Shown here one piece after another: positions 1-7,684 of a stretch of 64,000 bases of DNA. A program made the position numbers and the translations under genes. Below the pieces are notes generated by a model that made no database searches, was not told the origin of the DNA, and saw only the letters and a program-made list of their open reading frames with translations. Each line of letters starts with the position of its first letter. Position 1 is the first letter of the stretch. The DNA is from Flavobacteriales bacterium (GTDB lineage Bacteria; Bacteroidota; Bacteroidia; Flavobacteriales_F; PHOS-HE28): NCBI GenBank assembly GCA_016700415.1, contig CP065018.1, positions 2,238,001 to 2,302,000 of the forward strand. The letters are read 5' to 3'.

Positions 1-2
1 TG

Positions 3-620
3 GGCATGGCGAAGGAGACCGCCCACCAGCTCGGCACACCGTTGAGCTCCCTGATGGCGTGGATGGAATTGATGGACGCGAACGGTACCGACCCTGCGGC
101 CGTTGCCGAAATGCGCAAGGACGTAGGACGCTTGGAGATGATCACCGAGCGCTTCAGCAAGATCGGCTCAACGCCCGACCTCGTGCCGGAGAAGATCGAT
201 CTTGTGCTCCGTGATACCGTGCAATACCTGCGTCCGCGCCTGCCGAGCCGCGTAAAGATCGAAGTGCATACCACGGATCCCGAAATCACCGTCCCGTTGA
301 ACCGCGCGCTGTTCAGCTGGGTGCTGGAGAACCTGATGCGCAATGCGGTGGACGCCATGGAGGGCGAAGGGAGCATCACCATCACCACGGAAAAGGACGG
401 CAACGAAGTGCATGTGGACGTCACGGATACCGGCAAAGGCATTCCTGCAAGGCAGCTGCGCACCGTGTTCCAGCCCGGCTTCACGACCAAAAAGCGCGGC
501 TGGGGCCTTGGGCTTTCGCTCACCAAGCGCATCATGGAGACCTATCACAAAGGCAAGATCTTCGTGAAGCGCTCCACGGTGGGGAAAGGGACTACGTTCA
601 GGATCTCGTTGCGGGGGTGA
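3..620 (+). CDS. sensor histidine kinase, C-terminal part (5' end outside window)
   Basis: This is the catalytic half of a two-component sensor kinase, which autophosphorylates a histidine and passes the phosphate to a response regulator. The H-box AHQLGTPLSSL lies right at the window edge, followed by the HATPase N-box (NLMRNAVDAME), G1 (DTGKGIP), F-box (FQPGFTTK) and G2 (GWGLGLSLTKRI). The frame is open back to base 3, so the sensor domain and true start lie upstream; the ATG at 6 is internal. Its signal and partner regulator cannot be told from this fragment. Confidence 0.9.
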   Translation, partial: GMAKETAHQLGTPLSSLMAWMELMDANGTDPAAVAEMRKDVGRLEMITERFSKIGSTPDLVPEKIDLVLRDTVQYLRPRLPSRVKIEVHTTDPEITVPLNRALFSWVLENLMRNAVDAMEGEGSITITTEKDGNEVHVDVTDTGKGIPARQLRTVFQPGFTTKKRGWGLGLSLTKRIMETYHKGKIFVKRSTVGKGTTFRISLRG

Positions 621-743
621 GGTGTCAAGCACACGCGACACGCGAGCGTTTGACACCGGTTACTCCCGAGCATTAGGCTCGCTGTATTTCATCCGACCTT
701 TGCGTAGCAGTCGCTCGCGTGTCGCGAGTGCACCTTCAACCCC
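621..743. repeat. nested inverted repeats between histidine kinase and hemW
   Basis: Two inverted repeats are visible. Bases 634-648 (CGCGACACGCGAGCG) are the exact reverse complement of 712-726. Bases 621-628 (GGTGTCAA) pair with 650-657. Both cannot form fully with the same strand geometry, so alternative foldings are possible. A GACCTTTG at 695-702, one base off the Bacteroidota -7 element, sits between the 15-nt arms. Terminator, leader or degenerate intergenic repeat are all possible. Confidence 0.6.
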
Positions 744-1865
744 TTGTCCGGTCTCTACTTCCATATCCCCTTCTGCCGCAAAGCCTGCGTGTACTGCGAT
801 TTCCACTTTAGCACGTCCATGGGCACGAAAGAGCGTGTGCTGGCGACGATGCGGGCAGAGCTGCGGTCACGCATCGCTGAACTGAACGGTGCTGCACTAA
901 GATCCATCTACTTCGGTGGCGGCACCCCGAGCTTGCTTTCAGTGCAGGAACTCGGGACATTGTTGAATGATGCAAGATCACTTGCAACGATCGAAGCCGA
1001 TGCCGAGATCACCATCGAGGCCAATCCCGATGACATCTCGGAAGCGGTGCTGGCGGCGTGGCTCGACATTGGCATCACGCGCGTGAGCCTGGGTGTGCAG
1101 AGCTTCCGCGAAGAACGCCTTCAGTGGATGGGACGTGCGCACAATGCGGAACAGTCACTTCGAGCGATCGAACTTGTGGCTAATGCCGGGTTCGCCTCTT
1201 GGACCATCGACCTGATCTACGGTCTGCCGGGCATGTCGCTGCCGGAATGGGACGAGCAGCTCACCATCGCGTTGGACCACGGCATGCCGCATTTATCCGC
1301 CTATTGCCTCACGGTGGAAACGCGCACCGCCTTGCACAAGCAGGTGCAAACGGGGCGCATCAAACCGGCAAATGATGAAGAGCAAGCGGCACAATTCGAG
1401 CACGGCATCGCACGCGTCGCGAAGGCTGGACTGATACAGTACGAGATCAGCAACTTCGGCAAGGAGGGCCATTTCGCAAAGCACAACACAAGCTACTGGC
1501 AAGGCGTGCCCTACCTAGGCATCGGACCTTCGGCGCATTCGTTCGATGGCGCGAAACGTCGCTGGAACACAGCGAACAATGTGCGCTATTCCATGGGCGT
1601 AGAGAGTGGTGAACGGTTCTGGGAAGAGGAGACGCTCACGCCTGTGCAGCGCATCAACGAACGGCTGCTCACCGGCCTGCGCACGATGTGGGGCGTGGAG
1701 CTTTCCGCGCTCGGCGAGGCGTTCCACAAGGCCAATGCGAAGGCCATTGAACGCTATCTTGCGCTGGACGAACTTCTGGAGCGCGATGGACGCTTGATCC
1801 TCACCCAAAAAGGCAAAAACTTCGCCGACCGCATTGCGTCGGACCTCTTTCTCCCCGAGCCATGA
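744..1865 (+). CDS. hemW: HemW-like radical SAM heme chaperone
   Basis: This is a radical SAM protein of the coproporphyrinogen-III-oxidase-like HemW family, 373 aa, which is the usual length. The 4Fe-4S motif CxxxCxxC is at residues 11-18 (FCRKACVYC) after the typical start GLYFHIPF, and the SAM-binding GGGTPS follows. HemW is now regarded as a heme chaperone for respiratory enzymes rather than a true HemN, and the three cysteines alone do not separate the two. I use the TTG at 744 because it gives the conserved N-terminus and no ATG lies nearby. The stop overlaps the next ATG (ATGA, 1862-1865), so it is translationally coupled to the cyclase gene. Confidence 0.88.
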   Translation: MSGLYFHIPFCRKACVYCDFHFSTSMGTKERVLATMRAELRSRIAELNGAALRSIYFGGGTPSLLSVQELGTLLNDARSLATIEADAEITIEANPDDISEAVLAAWLDIGITRVSLGVQSFREERLQWMGRAHNAEQSLRAIELVANAGFASWTIDLIYGLPGMSLPEWDEQLTIALDHGMPHLSAYCLTVETRTALHKQVQTGRIKPANDEEQAAQFEHGIARVAKAGLIQYEISNFGKEGHFAKHNTSYWQGVPYLGIGPSAHSFDGAKRRWNTANNVRYSMGVESGERFWEEETLTPVQRINERLLTGLRTMWGVELSALGEAFHKANAKAIERYLALDELLERDGRLILTQKGKNFADRIASDLFLPEP

Positions 1866-2623
1866 TCGCCGAGATCACCCACCAAGGACGCACTTGGCGC
1901 ATCGCGCTGAACAAGCCCATCGACCTGTCGCTGCCGTTGGACGCGAATAGTGCGGGGCCGCGTGCGTGGCATGTGGGTCCACCCACCTTCACACCTGTGC
2001 AGGATGGTGACAAAACATACGCCGTAGCGGCTGGAGCACCCGTGAATTTCCGCGACGTGGCCTTCAACCCGCACGGCCATGGCACCCACACGGAGAGCGT
2101 AGGGCATATCACACCGGAGGTTCAGCCCGTGGGCCCGGTCTTCCCGCGCTACTGGTTCGCGGCTCGGCTTATTAGTGTTTTGCCAGCGGAACGCCGCACG
2201 ACCGATGGAGTTGACAAAGTGATCACGCTGGGATTGATCCGTGGCGCGATCGGTGATCGCATTCCCGAAGCGTTGGTGATCCGGACTTGGCCGAACGACG
2301 GTGACAAACGCATCCGCCAATGGACCGGCACGAACCCGCCGTACATCGAGAAGGAGGCCTGTGCTTGGCTGCGCAGCATCGGCGTGCTGCACCTGCTGTT
2401 GGACGTTCCCAGCGTGGACCGTGAGGAGGATAAAGGCGAGCTCGCCGCGCACCATGCCTTCTGGGACTATCCGAACACGGTGGACCTGCGCCGCACGATC
2501 ACAGAGATGATCCATGTACCCGATGAGGTGCGCGACGGCGAATACCTGCTTGAACTGCAGGTGCCCAACTTTATCAACGATGCCGCGCCGAGCCGCCCGG
2601 TGCTCTACGCCCCATTGCCATGA
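1862..2623 (+). CDS. cyclase family protein (kynurenine formamidase-like hydrolase)
   Basis: This 253-aa protein belongs to the cyclase/kynurenine formamidase-like family of metal-dependent amide hydrolases. The family metal site is normally HGTHxDxPxH; here residues 72-82 read HGHGTHTESVGH, with H76, E78 and H82 as likely ligands, so the Asp is replaced by Glu and the Pro by Gly. It overlaps both neighbours by 4 nt (ATGA), which suggests one transcript with hemW and the MmcQ gene. No kynurenine pathway gene is in view, so the substrate is unknown. Confidence 0.75.
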   Translation: MIAEITHQGRTWRIALNKPIDLSLPLDANSAGPRAWHVGPPTFTPVQDGDKTYAVAAGAPVNFRDVAFNPHGHGTHTESVGHITPEVQPVGPVFPRYWFAARLISVLPAERRTTDGVDKVITLGLIRGAIGDRIPEALVIRTWPNDGDKRIRQWTGTNPPYIEKEACAWLRSIGVLHLLLDVPSVDREEDKGELAAHHAFWDYPNTVDLRRTITEMIHVPDEVRDGEYLLELQVPNFINDAAPSRPVLYAPLP

Positions 2624-2970
2624 ACATCGAGTTTTTTCGTGAACTCTGTCTGAAAAAGCCCGGTACAACGGAAGTGACCCCGTTCGGGCCGGACACGCTC
2701 GTGTTCAAGGTGGTGGGAAAGATGTTCGCCCTTACCGACCTCAACACTTTTGAAAGCGTGAACCTGAAGTGCGACCCGGAACGCGCGGTGATGCTGCGCG
2801 AAGAGTACGAGGGTATCACGCCAGGCTACCACATGAGCAAGGTGCACTGGAACACGGTGACCACCGATGGCAGCGTGAAGGACGCATTGATCCGGGAACT
2901 GCTGGACCATAGCTATGCGCTGGTGGTGGCTTCGTTGCCGAAGAAAGTGCAGGCGGAGCTGAAGAAATGA
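2620..2970 (+). CDS. MmcQ/YjbR family protein
   Basis: This small protein (116 aa) has the CyaY-like fold of the MmcQ/YjbR family. The hallmarks are the N-terminal phrase LCLKKPGTTEVTPFG, a central VGKMFAL strand and the conserved GYHMSKVHWNTV segment near residue 70. Family members are called DNA-binding by annotation, but their role is poorly known. Its ATG overlaps the preceding stop. Confidence 0.85.
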   Translation: MNIEFFRELCLKKPGTTEVTPFGPDTLVFKVVGKMFALTDLNTFESVNLKCDPERAVMLREEYEGITPGYHMSKVHWNTVTTDGSVKDALIRELLDHSYALVVASLPKKVQAELKK

Positions 2971-3059
2971 AGTCATGAGCCCCGCGGTCGTGAGTCTTGG
3001 GTCCGTTGCATCGAAGCGTCCTTGCGGCGAATAGCACCCGACGGGAATATCTTCGCGGC

Positions 3060-3635
3060 ATGAAAGACCAGCGGAACATAGGCCGCGCCCTATTGGGCTA
3101 TTTCTTCCGGGGCCTGCTGCTGATCGTGCCCATTGCGGTGATCGGTGCGGTAGCGGTGAAGGCATTGACCTGGCTGGACCAGATCGTCCAGGTGGACATC
3201 CCCGGCCTGGGCATCGTGATCGTGCTGACCAGCATTGTCCTGATCGGTTGGCTGGGCTCCACCTTCTTCTACCAGCGCATGGCGGAGATCGGCGATGATA
3301 TCCTACGGCGTGTCCCCTTTTTGAAAACCGTCTACGATGCGCTGAAAGACTTGATGGAGGGGCTGGTAGGCAGTAAGAAGAAATTCGACAAGCCCGTGCT
3401 GATCACGCCATTGGACGGCTCCGGACTGGCGCAATTGGGCTTTCTGACGCAGAAGGACCTGACCCACCTCGGCATCGACAGCACGCATGTGGCGGTTTAC
3501 GTACCGTACAGTTTTGCATGGAGCGGCCGCCTGTTCATCGTGCCCGCATCCAGCGTAACTCCCATCGATGCCAAGGCCGCCGAAGTGATGAAGTTCATCC
3601 TCAGTGGAGGCGTAACGCGCGTGGACGACGAATGA
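3060..3635 (+). CDS. DUF502 family membrane protein
   Basis: This 191-aa inner-membrane protein of the DUF502 family has two hydrophobic helices near residues 12-36 and 50-72. They are followed by a conserved cytosolic part containing RVPFLKTVYDALKDL and VYVPYSFAWSGRLFIVP. The ATG at 3060 begins the typical MKDQ...GYFFRGLLLIVP; an upstream in-frame TTG at 2997 would add an unconserved leader. Function is unknown. The stop overlaps the next ATG at 3632. Confidence 0.85.
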   Translation: MKDQRNIGRALLGYFFRGLLLIVPIAVIGAVAVKALTWLDQIVQVDIPGLGIVIVLTSIVLIGWLGSTFFYQRMAEIGDDILRRVPFLKTVYDALKDLMEGLVGSKKKFDKPVLITPLDGSGLAQLGFLTQKDLTHLGIDSTHVAVYVPYSFAWSGRLFIVPASSVTPIDAKAAEVMKFILSGGVTRVDDE

Positions 3636-4495
3636 AGAAGGGATCTTTCGCACTGCCCGTACTGATCATCGCACTGCTTGCTTCGGCCACGGTGCATGCC
3701 CAATCCGCGCCGGGCTTGAGCGCCTACCAGTTCAGCGACGGTGTGCATCCCACGTTCGACGCGACCTTCGAGGATGCGCGGGAACGGGACGTGGCGTCCT
3801 TTTGGCGGAACGAGCTGAAAAGCATCAGCGTGAAGGTGACGAACAAGAAGGAGCTGATCGGAGCCGCGGCCCGCATCCCGGCCGCTTCTCCCGATACCAT
3901 GCGGATCCTGATCGCGGTGGACCGGCCCAAGGGCGGCTTGTACACCACGGCGCACATCGCGTTTCTTTCCACCGCCGGCTACGTGGGGCCGGACACCCCG
4001 GAACGCGAGCTCAATGGCTGCACCCAATGGGTCCAACAGCGTACCCTGACCTTGCTGAAGCAGTTCGCCCAAGCCGCACTGGACCTGGGCCGACGCGATC
4101 TCAGTCGGCTTCAACGGGACCTTGACATGTTGAAGCGGGAGAAAGACCGCGCCGAGACCAACGTCCGGAAAGCACAACAGCGGAGCGAGAAGGCCGGTCG
4201 GGACAAGGAAAACAGCGAAAGGCAGCTCGGCGAAATGGATGCCTCCATGCCAACCGCCCCAGCGGACAGCACGAGCGACCCCAATGTGGAAAAGAACCGT
4301 TTGAAGCAACAAGCAAAGCTGCATGACAAGGCCGCCCGTGCCGCCAAGACCGCTGAGGACATGGAGAAGAAGACCAAGGACCTGGAGTGGGCGATCAAAC
4401 AGAACGACAAGGACCAAGTGTCGAAGCAGGAAGAGATCGACCGTCAGCAAACGGTGGTGAACGGATTGCAGGAAAAGTTGCAGGCCATCCACTGA
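3632..4495 (+). CDS. secreted coiled-coil protein of unknown function
   Basis: I do not recognise a family. The 287-aa product starts with a clear signal peptide (about residues 1-23, ending ATVHAQ). A mixed alpha/beta domain to about residue 150 follows, then a long charged coiled coil rich in K, E, Q and R with a short Pro/Ser/Thr break (MPTAPADSTSD). It overlaps the DUF502 gene by 4 nt, so the two are probably co-expressed. A periplasmic scaffold or adaptor is an inference from shape only. Confidence 0.75.
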   Translation: MKKGSFALPVLIIALLASATVHAQSAPGLSAYQFSDGVHPTFDATFEDARERDVASFWRNELKSISVKVTNKKELIGAAARIPAASPDTMRILIAVDRPKGGLYTTAHIAFLSTAGYVGPDTPERELNGCTQWVQQRTLTLLKQFAQAALDLGRRDLSRLQRDLDMLKREKDRAETNVRKAQQRSEKAGRDKENSERQLGEMDASMPTAPADSTSDPNVEKNRLKQQAKLHDKAARAAKTAEDMEKKTKDLEWAIKQNDKDQVSKQEEIDRQQTVVNGLQEKLQAIH

Positions 4496-4539
4496 ATGTG
4501 CGCTTCTCGGCTGAGCAACATACTGGAAACCCTGTAGCC

Positions 4540-5499
4540 ATGTCCGGGAAGGTCGACCTTTCATCTTCACCGGCTGCGCTTGGGGAGGATCCACGGCTAC
4601 GGCGCAATGCACTGCTGCTGCTGCACCTCACCGTGTTCATCTGGGGCTGGACAGGTATTCTGGGCAAGTGGATCGACCAAGGCGCGTTGCAGATCGTCTA
4701 CATCCGCTGCGCGATCGCCTGCATCGGGCTTTTTGTGGTGGCTCTTTGGATGCGTCGCCCGCTCTCGCCGCGCACGCCTGACCTGGGCCGGTACCTCTTG
4801 ACCGGTCTGATCATTCTGGCGCACTGGGTCACCTTCTACCTGGCGATCAAGCGGGGCAGCGCCTCTGTGGCAGTGGCCTGCCTCAGCACCAGCACGTTCT
4901 TCACCGCGTTGATCACACCCTATTGGACGAAGCGGCGCATCAGCGGCTTCGAGCTGGCTTTGGGCGTGGTGATCGTGGCGGCGCTGCTGCTGATCTTCGG
5001 CTTGGAGACCGAATACCGCGAGGGCATCATCCTAGGCACCATCAGTGCCCTGCTGTCCGCGTGGTTCAATGTGGTGAACGGCAGACTTGTGCAGCGCGGC
5101 GACGCGATGTCCATCGGATTCTATGAAATGTTCGCAGCCATGGTGGTGCTGGGCCTGTGGCTGGCCTGGAGGGGCGAGCTCCCCGAGCCGATCTGGCGCA
5201 TGCCGGCGCACGACCTCATCGGCCATTTGATCCTCGGCATCGTCTGTACCACCTTCGCTTTCACCGCCGGCATCCACGTATTGAAGCAGCTCTCCCCGTT
5301 CACCGTGATCCTCACCGTGAACCTGGAGCCGGTCTATACCATCCTTATCGCATTGATGATCTGGCCGGAAAGCGAGCGTATGCACCCGGGCTCCTACATC
5401 GGCATCGCCTTGATCCTCGCATGCATCTCCCTCAATGGCTGGCGGCAACGGCGCATGAACGTGAAAATGGTGAAGCCGCGACCTTTGGCACAAGGGTGA
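4540..5499 (+). CDS. EamA/DMT-family transporter
   Basis: This protein (319 aa) shows about ten hydrophobic helices arranged as two EamA repeats. Features include HLTVFIWGWTGILGKWI in helix 1 and the end-of-repeat motif with LEPVYTILIALMIWPE in the second repeat. Such proteins export metabolites or drugs; the substrate cannot be read from sequence. The ATG at 4540 is chosen because the frame upstream overlaps the preceding gene with unconserved sequence. Confidence 0.88.
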   Translation: MSGKVDLSSSPAALGEDPRLRRNALLLLHLTVFIWGWTGILGKWIDQGALQIVYIRCAIACIGLFVVALWMRRPLSPRTPDLGRYLLTGLIILAHWVTFYLAIKRGSASVAVACLSTSTFFTALITPYWTKRRISGFELALGVVIVAALLLIFGLETEYREGIILGTISALLSAWFNVVNGRLVQRGDAMSIGFYEMFAAMVVLGLWLAWRGELPEPIWRMPAHDLIGHLILGIVCTTFAFTAGIHVLKQLSPFTVILTVNLEPVYTILIALMIWPESERMHPGSYIGIALILACISLNGWRQRRMNVKMVKPRPLAQG

Positions 5500-5517
5500 T
5501 CTTTTGAAGTCGGCAGT

Positions 5518-5590
5518 AGCAGTCGGCAGTCGGTAGGCTGCTTATTGCCAACTGCATACTGCCTACTGCCACTGCATACTGCCAACTGCC
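5518..5590. repeat. intergenic tandem and inverted repeat between convergent genes
   Basis: A 20-nt unit ACTGCATACTGCCTACTGCC at 5551-5570 is followed directly by a copy with one change at 5571-5590. Upstream, 5519-5530 (GCAGTCGGCAGT) is an inverted match with one mismatch to 5578-5589. The whole can fold back on itself and lies between the EamA gene and the convergent lipoprotein gene, so it could act as a bidirectional terminator. Confidence 0.7.
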
Positions 5591-5591
5591 A

Positions 5592-7037
5592 CTAAGGAGC
5601 AAGGCTGATCTGCTCGTCACCGTGCTTGTAGTCCACGTAGTTCACGAAGAATTGAAGCATTTCGTCGGTGGTGCGCATGTTGCCGGTGAGCGGTTCACGT
5701 GCCATGCGGGGCGGATCGTAGGGGTTGTTGCGGTTGGCCGCAGTGTTGTCGAAGGTGGCGACGACCTGGATCACCGAACCCTTCGGCACGTGCAGCATGT
5801 GCGTGAAGGTGTAGGCGAACTGCCAGCGGAAATCCCAGTCGTTGATGCGGATGAAAGGAATGGTGTCGTTGCGCGGGGTAACGGCATAGGCCAGGAAGTG
5901 CTTGCCCAACAGGTGCATGTGCGGGTTGATGGTGAGCACGCTGATGTCCTTCGGCACGGTATAGCTGGTGCGGAAAGTCATCACCGTGTCCGGCGGAATG
6001 ATAAGTGGCGGTATTATCGGGCTCATGCCAAGCGTGCCGAGCGCCAGTTCGTGCATCGGTCGTCCGGGCGGTGTGCTGGTGAACCACAGGTTGAAGCGGG
6101 AACGATCGATGGTGTCCCGCATGGACGGGCCGTAGTGAAGGTTGTTCATGAGGAACGCTCCTTTGCGGGGAATGCGATAACCCCCGATGCCGGGCGGATA
6201 GATCGGCGGGGCAAGGCCGGGCAGGTAGTTCACCATGTTGGGCGTGAGCGCGGGCCAGGTGCCATCGTCGTTCTGAAGATGCAGTTCCGCAAAAGCGTTC
6301 AGGCTCTTGGTGCTGTCCGCGTCGATGTACGCCGCACCCTCGAACACGTCCTTCTTGGCGCCTTCCGCATAGGAGACCATCGCCCCGTTCATGTGGTGGA
6401 TGCCTTGCATGTTGCCCGGCACGAACTCCACGCCGCTGAGGAAGGTGTCGCGAGGCAGCTCGAAAGGTGCTTTGGCGATGATAAAGCGATCCCGGTTGTC
6501 GCCGGGAATGTCGAACGTGTCCGGCAGCCATACCACGGCGTCCGGCTTACCTGTCCCGGCGGACATGCCCATCAACGCACCCTCCGGGAAGACCGGCATG
6601 GGCGGCAGGTGCATGGTGTCACCCACAAGGCCGCCCTGGTCCACCCATTTCACGATCGTTGCGATCTGCCGGGCATTGAGCGCTCGGGTTCCGAGGAAGG
6701 TGCTGTACGCGGTGTCCGCAGGCCATGGCGGCATCCAGCGGTGGATCACCATCTTGCGGATGGTCTTTGCCTTGCGCCGGATGTCGCGATAGCTCACCAA
6801 TGCGAATGGCCCGGCCTGTCCTTCGCGATGGCAGGGCATGCAGTTGGCCCGGATGATCGGTGCCACCTCCGCAAAGGTCACCGTGTCCGGCAAGCCTTGC
6901 AACACAGGTACATCCACATCTGCAGCATGATCATCACCATCGTTTCCACACGCGGTCATGGCCGCCACAAGCACCACACCGATCAACGCCAGACCGATCG
7001 CTCGTGCGGATAAACTCACGCACATCACTCTTCGCAT
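5592..7037 (-). CDS. lipoprotein with heme c motif and copper type II monooxygenase-like domain
   Basis: This 481-aa lipoprotein has a signal with lipobox ending at Cys30 (AMTAC). A mono-heme cytochrome-c-like segment follows, with CMPCH at residues 66-70 and downstream HRWMPPWPAD. A long C-terminal region carries NPHMHLLGKHF, the His-x-His hallmark of copper type II ascorbate-dependent monooxygenase folds (peptidylglycine hydroxylase type). It probably oxidises a substrate at the outer membrane or periplasm, but the substrate is unknown. The start overlaps the redoxin gene end by 13 nt; an ATG at 7025 is an alternative start. The redoxin partner fits the frequent pairing of these domains. 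Confidence 0.75.
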   Translation of the reverse strand: MRRVMCVSLSARAIGLALIGVVLVAAMTACGNDGDDHAADVDVPVLQGLPDTVTFAEVAPIIRANCMPCHREGQAGPFALVSYRDIRRKAKTIRKMVIHRWMPPWPADTAYSTFLGTRALNARQIATIVKWVDQGGLVGDTMHLPPMPVFPEGALMGMSAGTGKPDAVVWLPDTFDIPGDNRDRFIIAKAPFELPRDTFLSGVEFVPGNMQGIHHMNGAMVSYAEGAKKDVFEGAAYIDADSTKSLNAFAELHLQNDDGTWPALTPNMVNYLPGLAPPIYPPGIGGYRIPRKGAFLMNNLHYGPSMRDTIDRSRFNLWFTSTPPGRPMHELALGTLGMSPIIPPLIIPPDTVMTFRTSYTVPKDISVLTINPHMHLLGKHFLAYAVTPRNDTIPFIRINDWDFRWQFAYTFTHMLHVPKGSVIQVVATFDNTAANRNNPYDPPRMAREPLTGNMRTTDEMLQFFVNYVDYKHGDEQISLAP

Positions 7038-7618
7038 TCCACTATGCAGCCCACGGCAGGGATCTCTGGCTGTGGCTCCCCTGTTGCCAGAAAGGCATCG
7101 ATCGCATCCACGAGGTAATGCTTCTGCGCCTCGTATTTCTTGCGCCCTTGCCGAATAGCCCGGTCATCAAAAGCGCCGCGATAGACCACCGTTCCATGCG
7201 CGTCGGTGAGGTAGCATTCCGGCGTCACCCGGGCCTGCAACGCAAGGGATAGCACGCATCCATTATCCATCACCTGCGGAAAATCAAAACCGGCATCCGC
7301 CGAGAACGATGCGGCCTTCTTCTGTTCCATGAACGGCCCTGCATACACCCCCACGACCTTCACCCCTTGGGCAGCATACTTCTCCGATAGCCCTTCGAAA
7401 GCTTGGGTGTAGAGCTGGCAGAACGGACACTCCGGGTCCAAGGTGATGAACACGGTGGCCGCCTTTCCCATCAAGGAACTCAACACGATCTCTTCCCCTT
7501 GTACGTTGGTCCAAGAGCGGTCCGCAACGGAGGCCACCCTGGCGGGCTTCGGTCCGCAACCTGCCAGCACGATCAAGGTCAACGGAAGCACACCATATGC
7601 GATCCGGGAGAGGAGCAT
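7025..7618 (-). CDS. redoxin (AhpC/TSA-like) lipoprotein
   Basis: This 197-aa thioredoxin-fold lipoprotein has lipobox Cys21 (IVLAGC) and an active-site CPFC at residues 64-67 within TLDPECPFCQLY. Redoxins of this type reduce disulfides or peroxides at the envelope. It lies immediately upstream of, and overlaps, the heme/copper monooxygenase-like gene, so the two are likely co-expressed and may form a redox pair. The C-terminus (PAVGCIVE) has a further Cys. Confidence 0.85.
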   Translation of the reverse strand: MLLSRIAYGVLPLTLIVLAGCGPKPARVASVADRSWTNVQGEEIVLSSLMGKAATVFITLDPECPFCQLYTQAFEGLSEKYAAQGVKVVGVYAGPFMEQKKAASFSADAGFDFPQVMDNGCVLSLALQARVTPECYLTDAHGTVVYRGAFDDRAIRQGRKKYEAQKHYLVDAIDAFLATGEPQPEIPAVGCIVECEE

Positions 7619-7684
7619 GGTGCAAAGCTATGGCCCACCTGAAAAGATGGTCAGCACATTCGCGGAAAGACCGCTCCGTCGCAC

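Noticed and set aside
5622..7013. A 463-codon plus-strand open frame
   Set aside because: Antisense shadow of the heme/copper lipoprotein gene, whose lipobox, CMPCH and HMH motifs are convincing.
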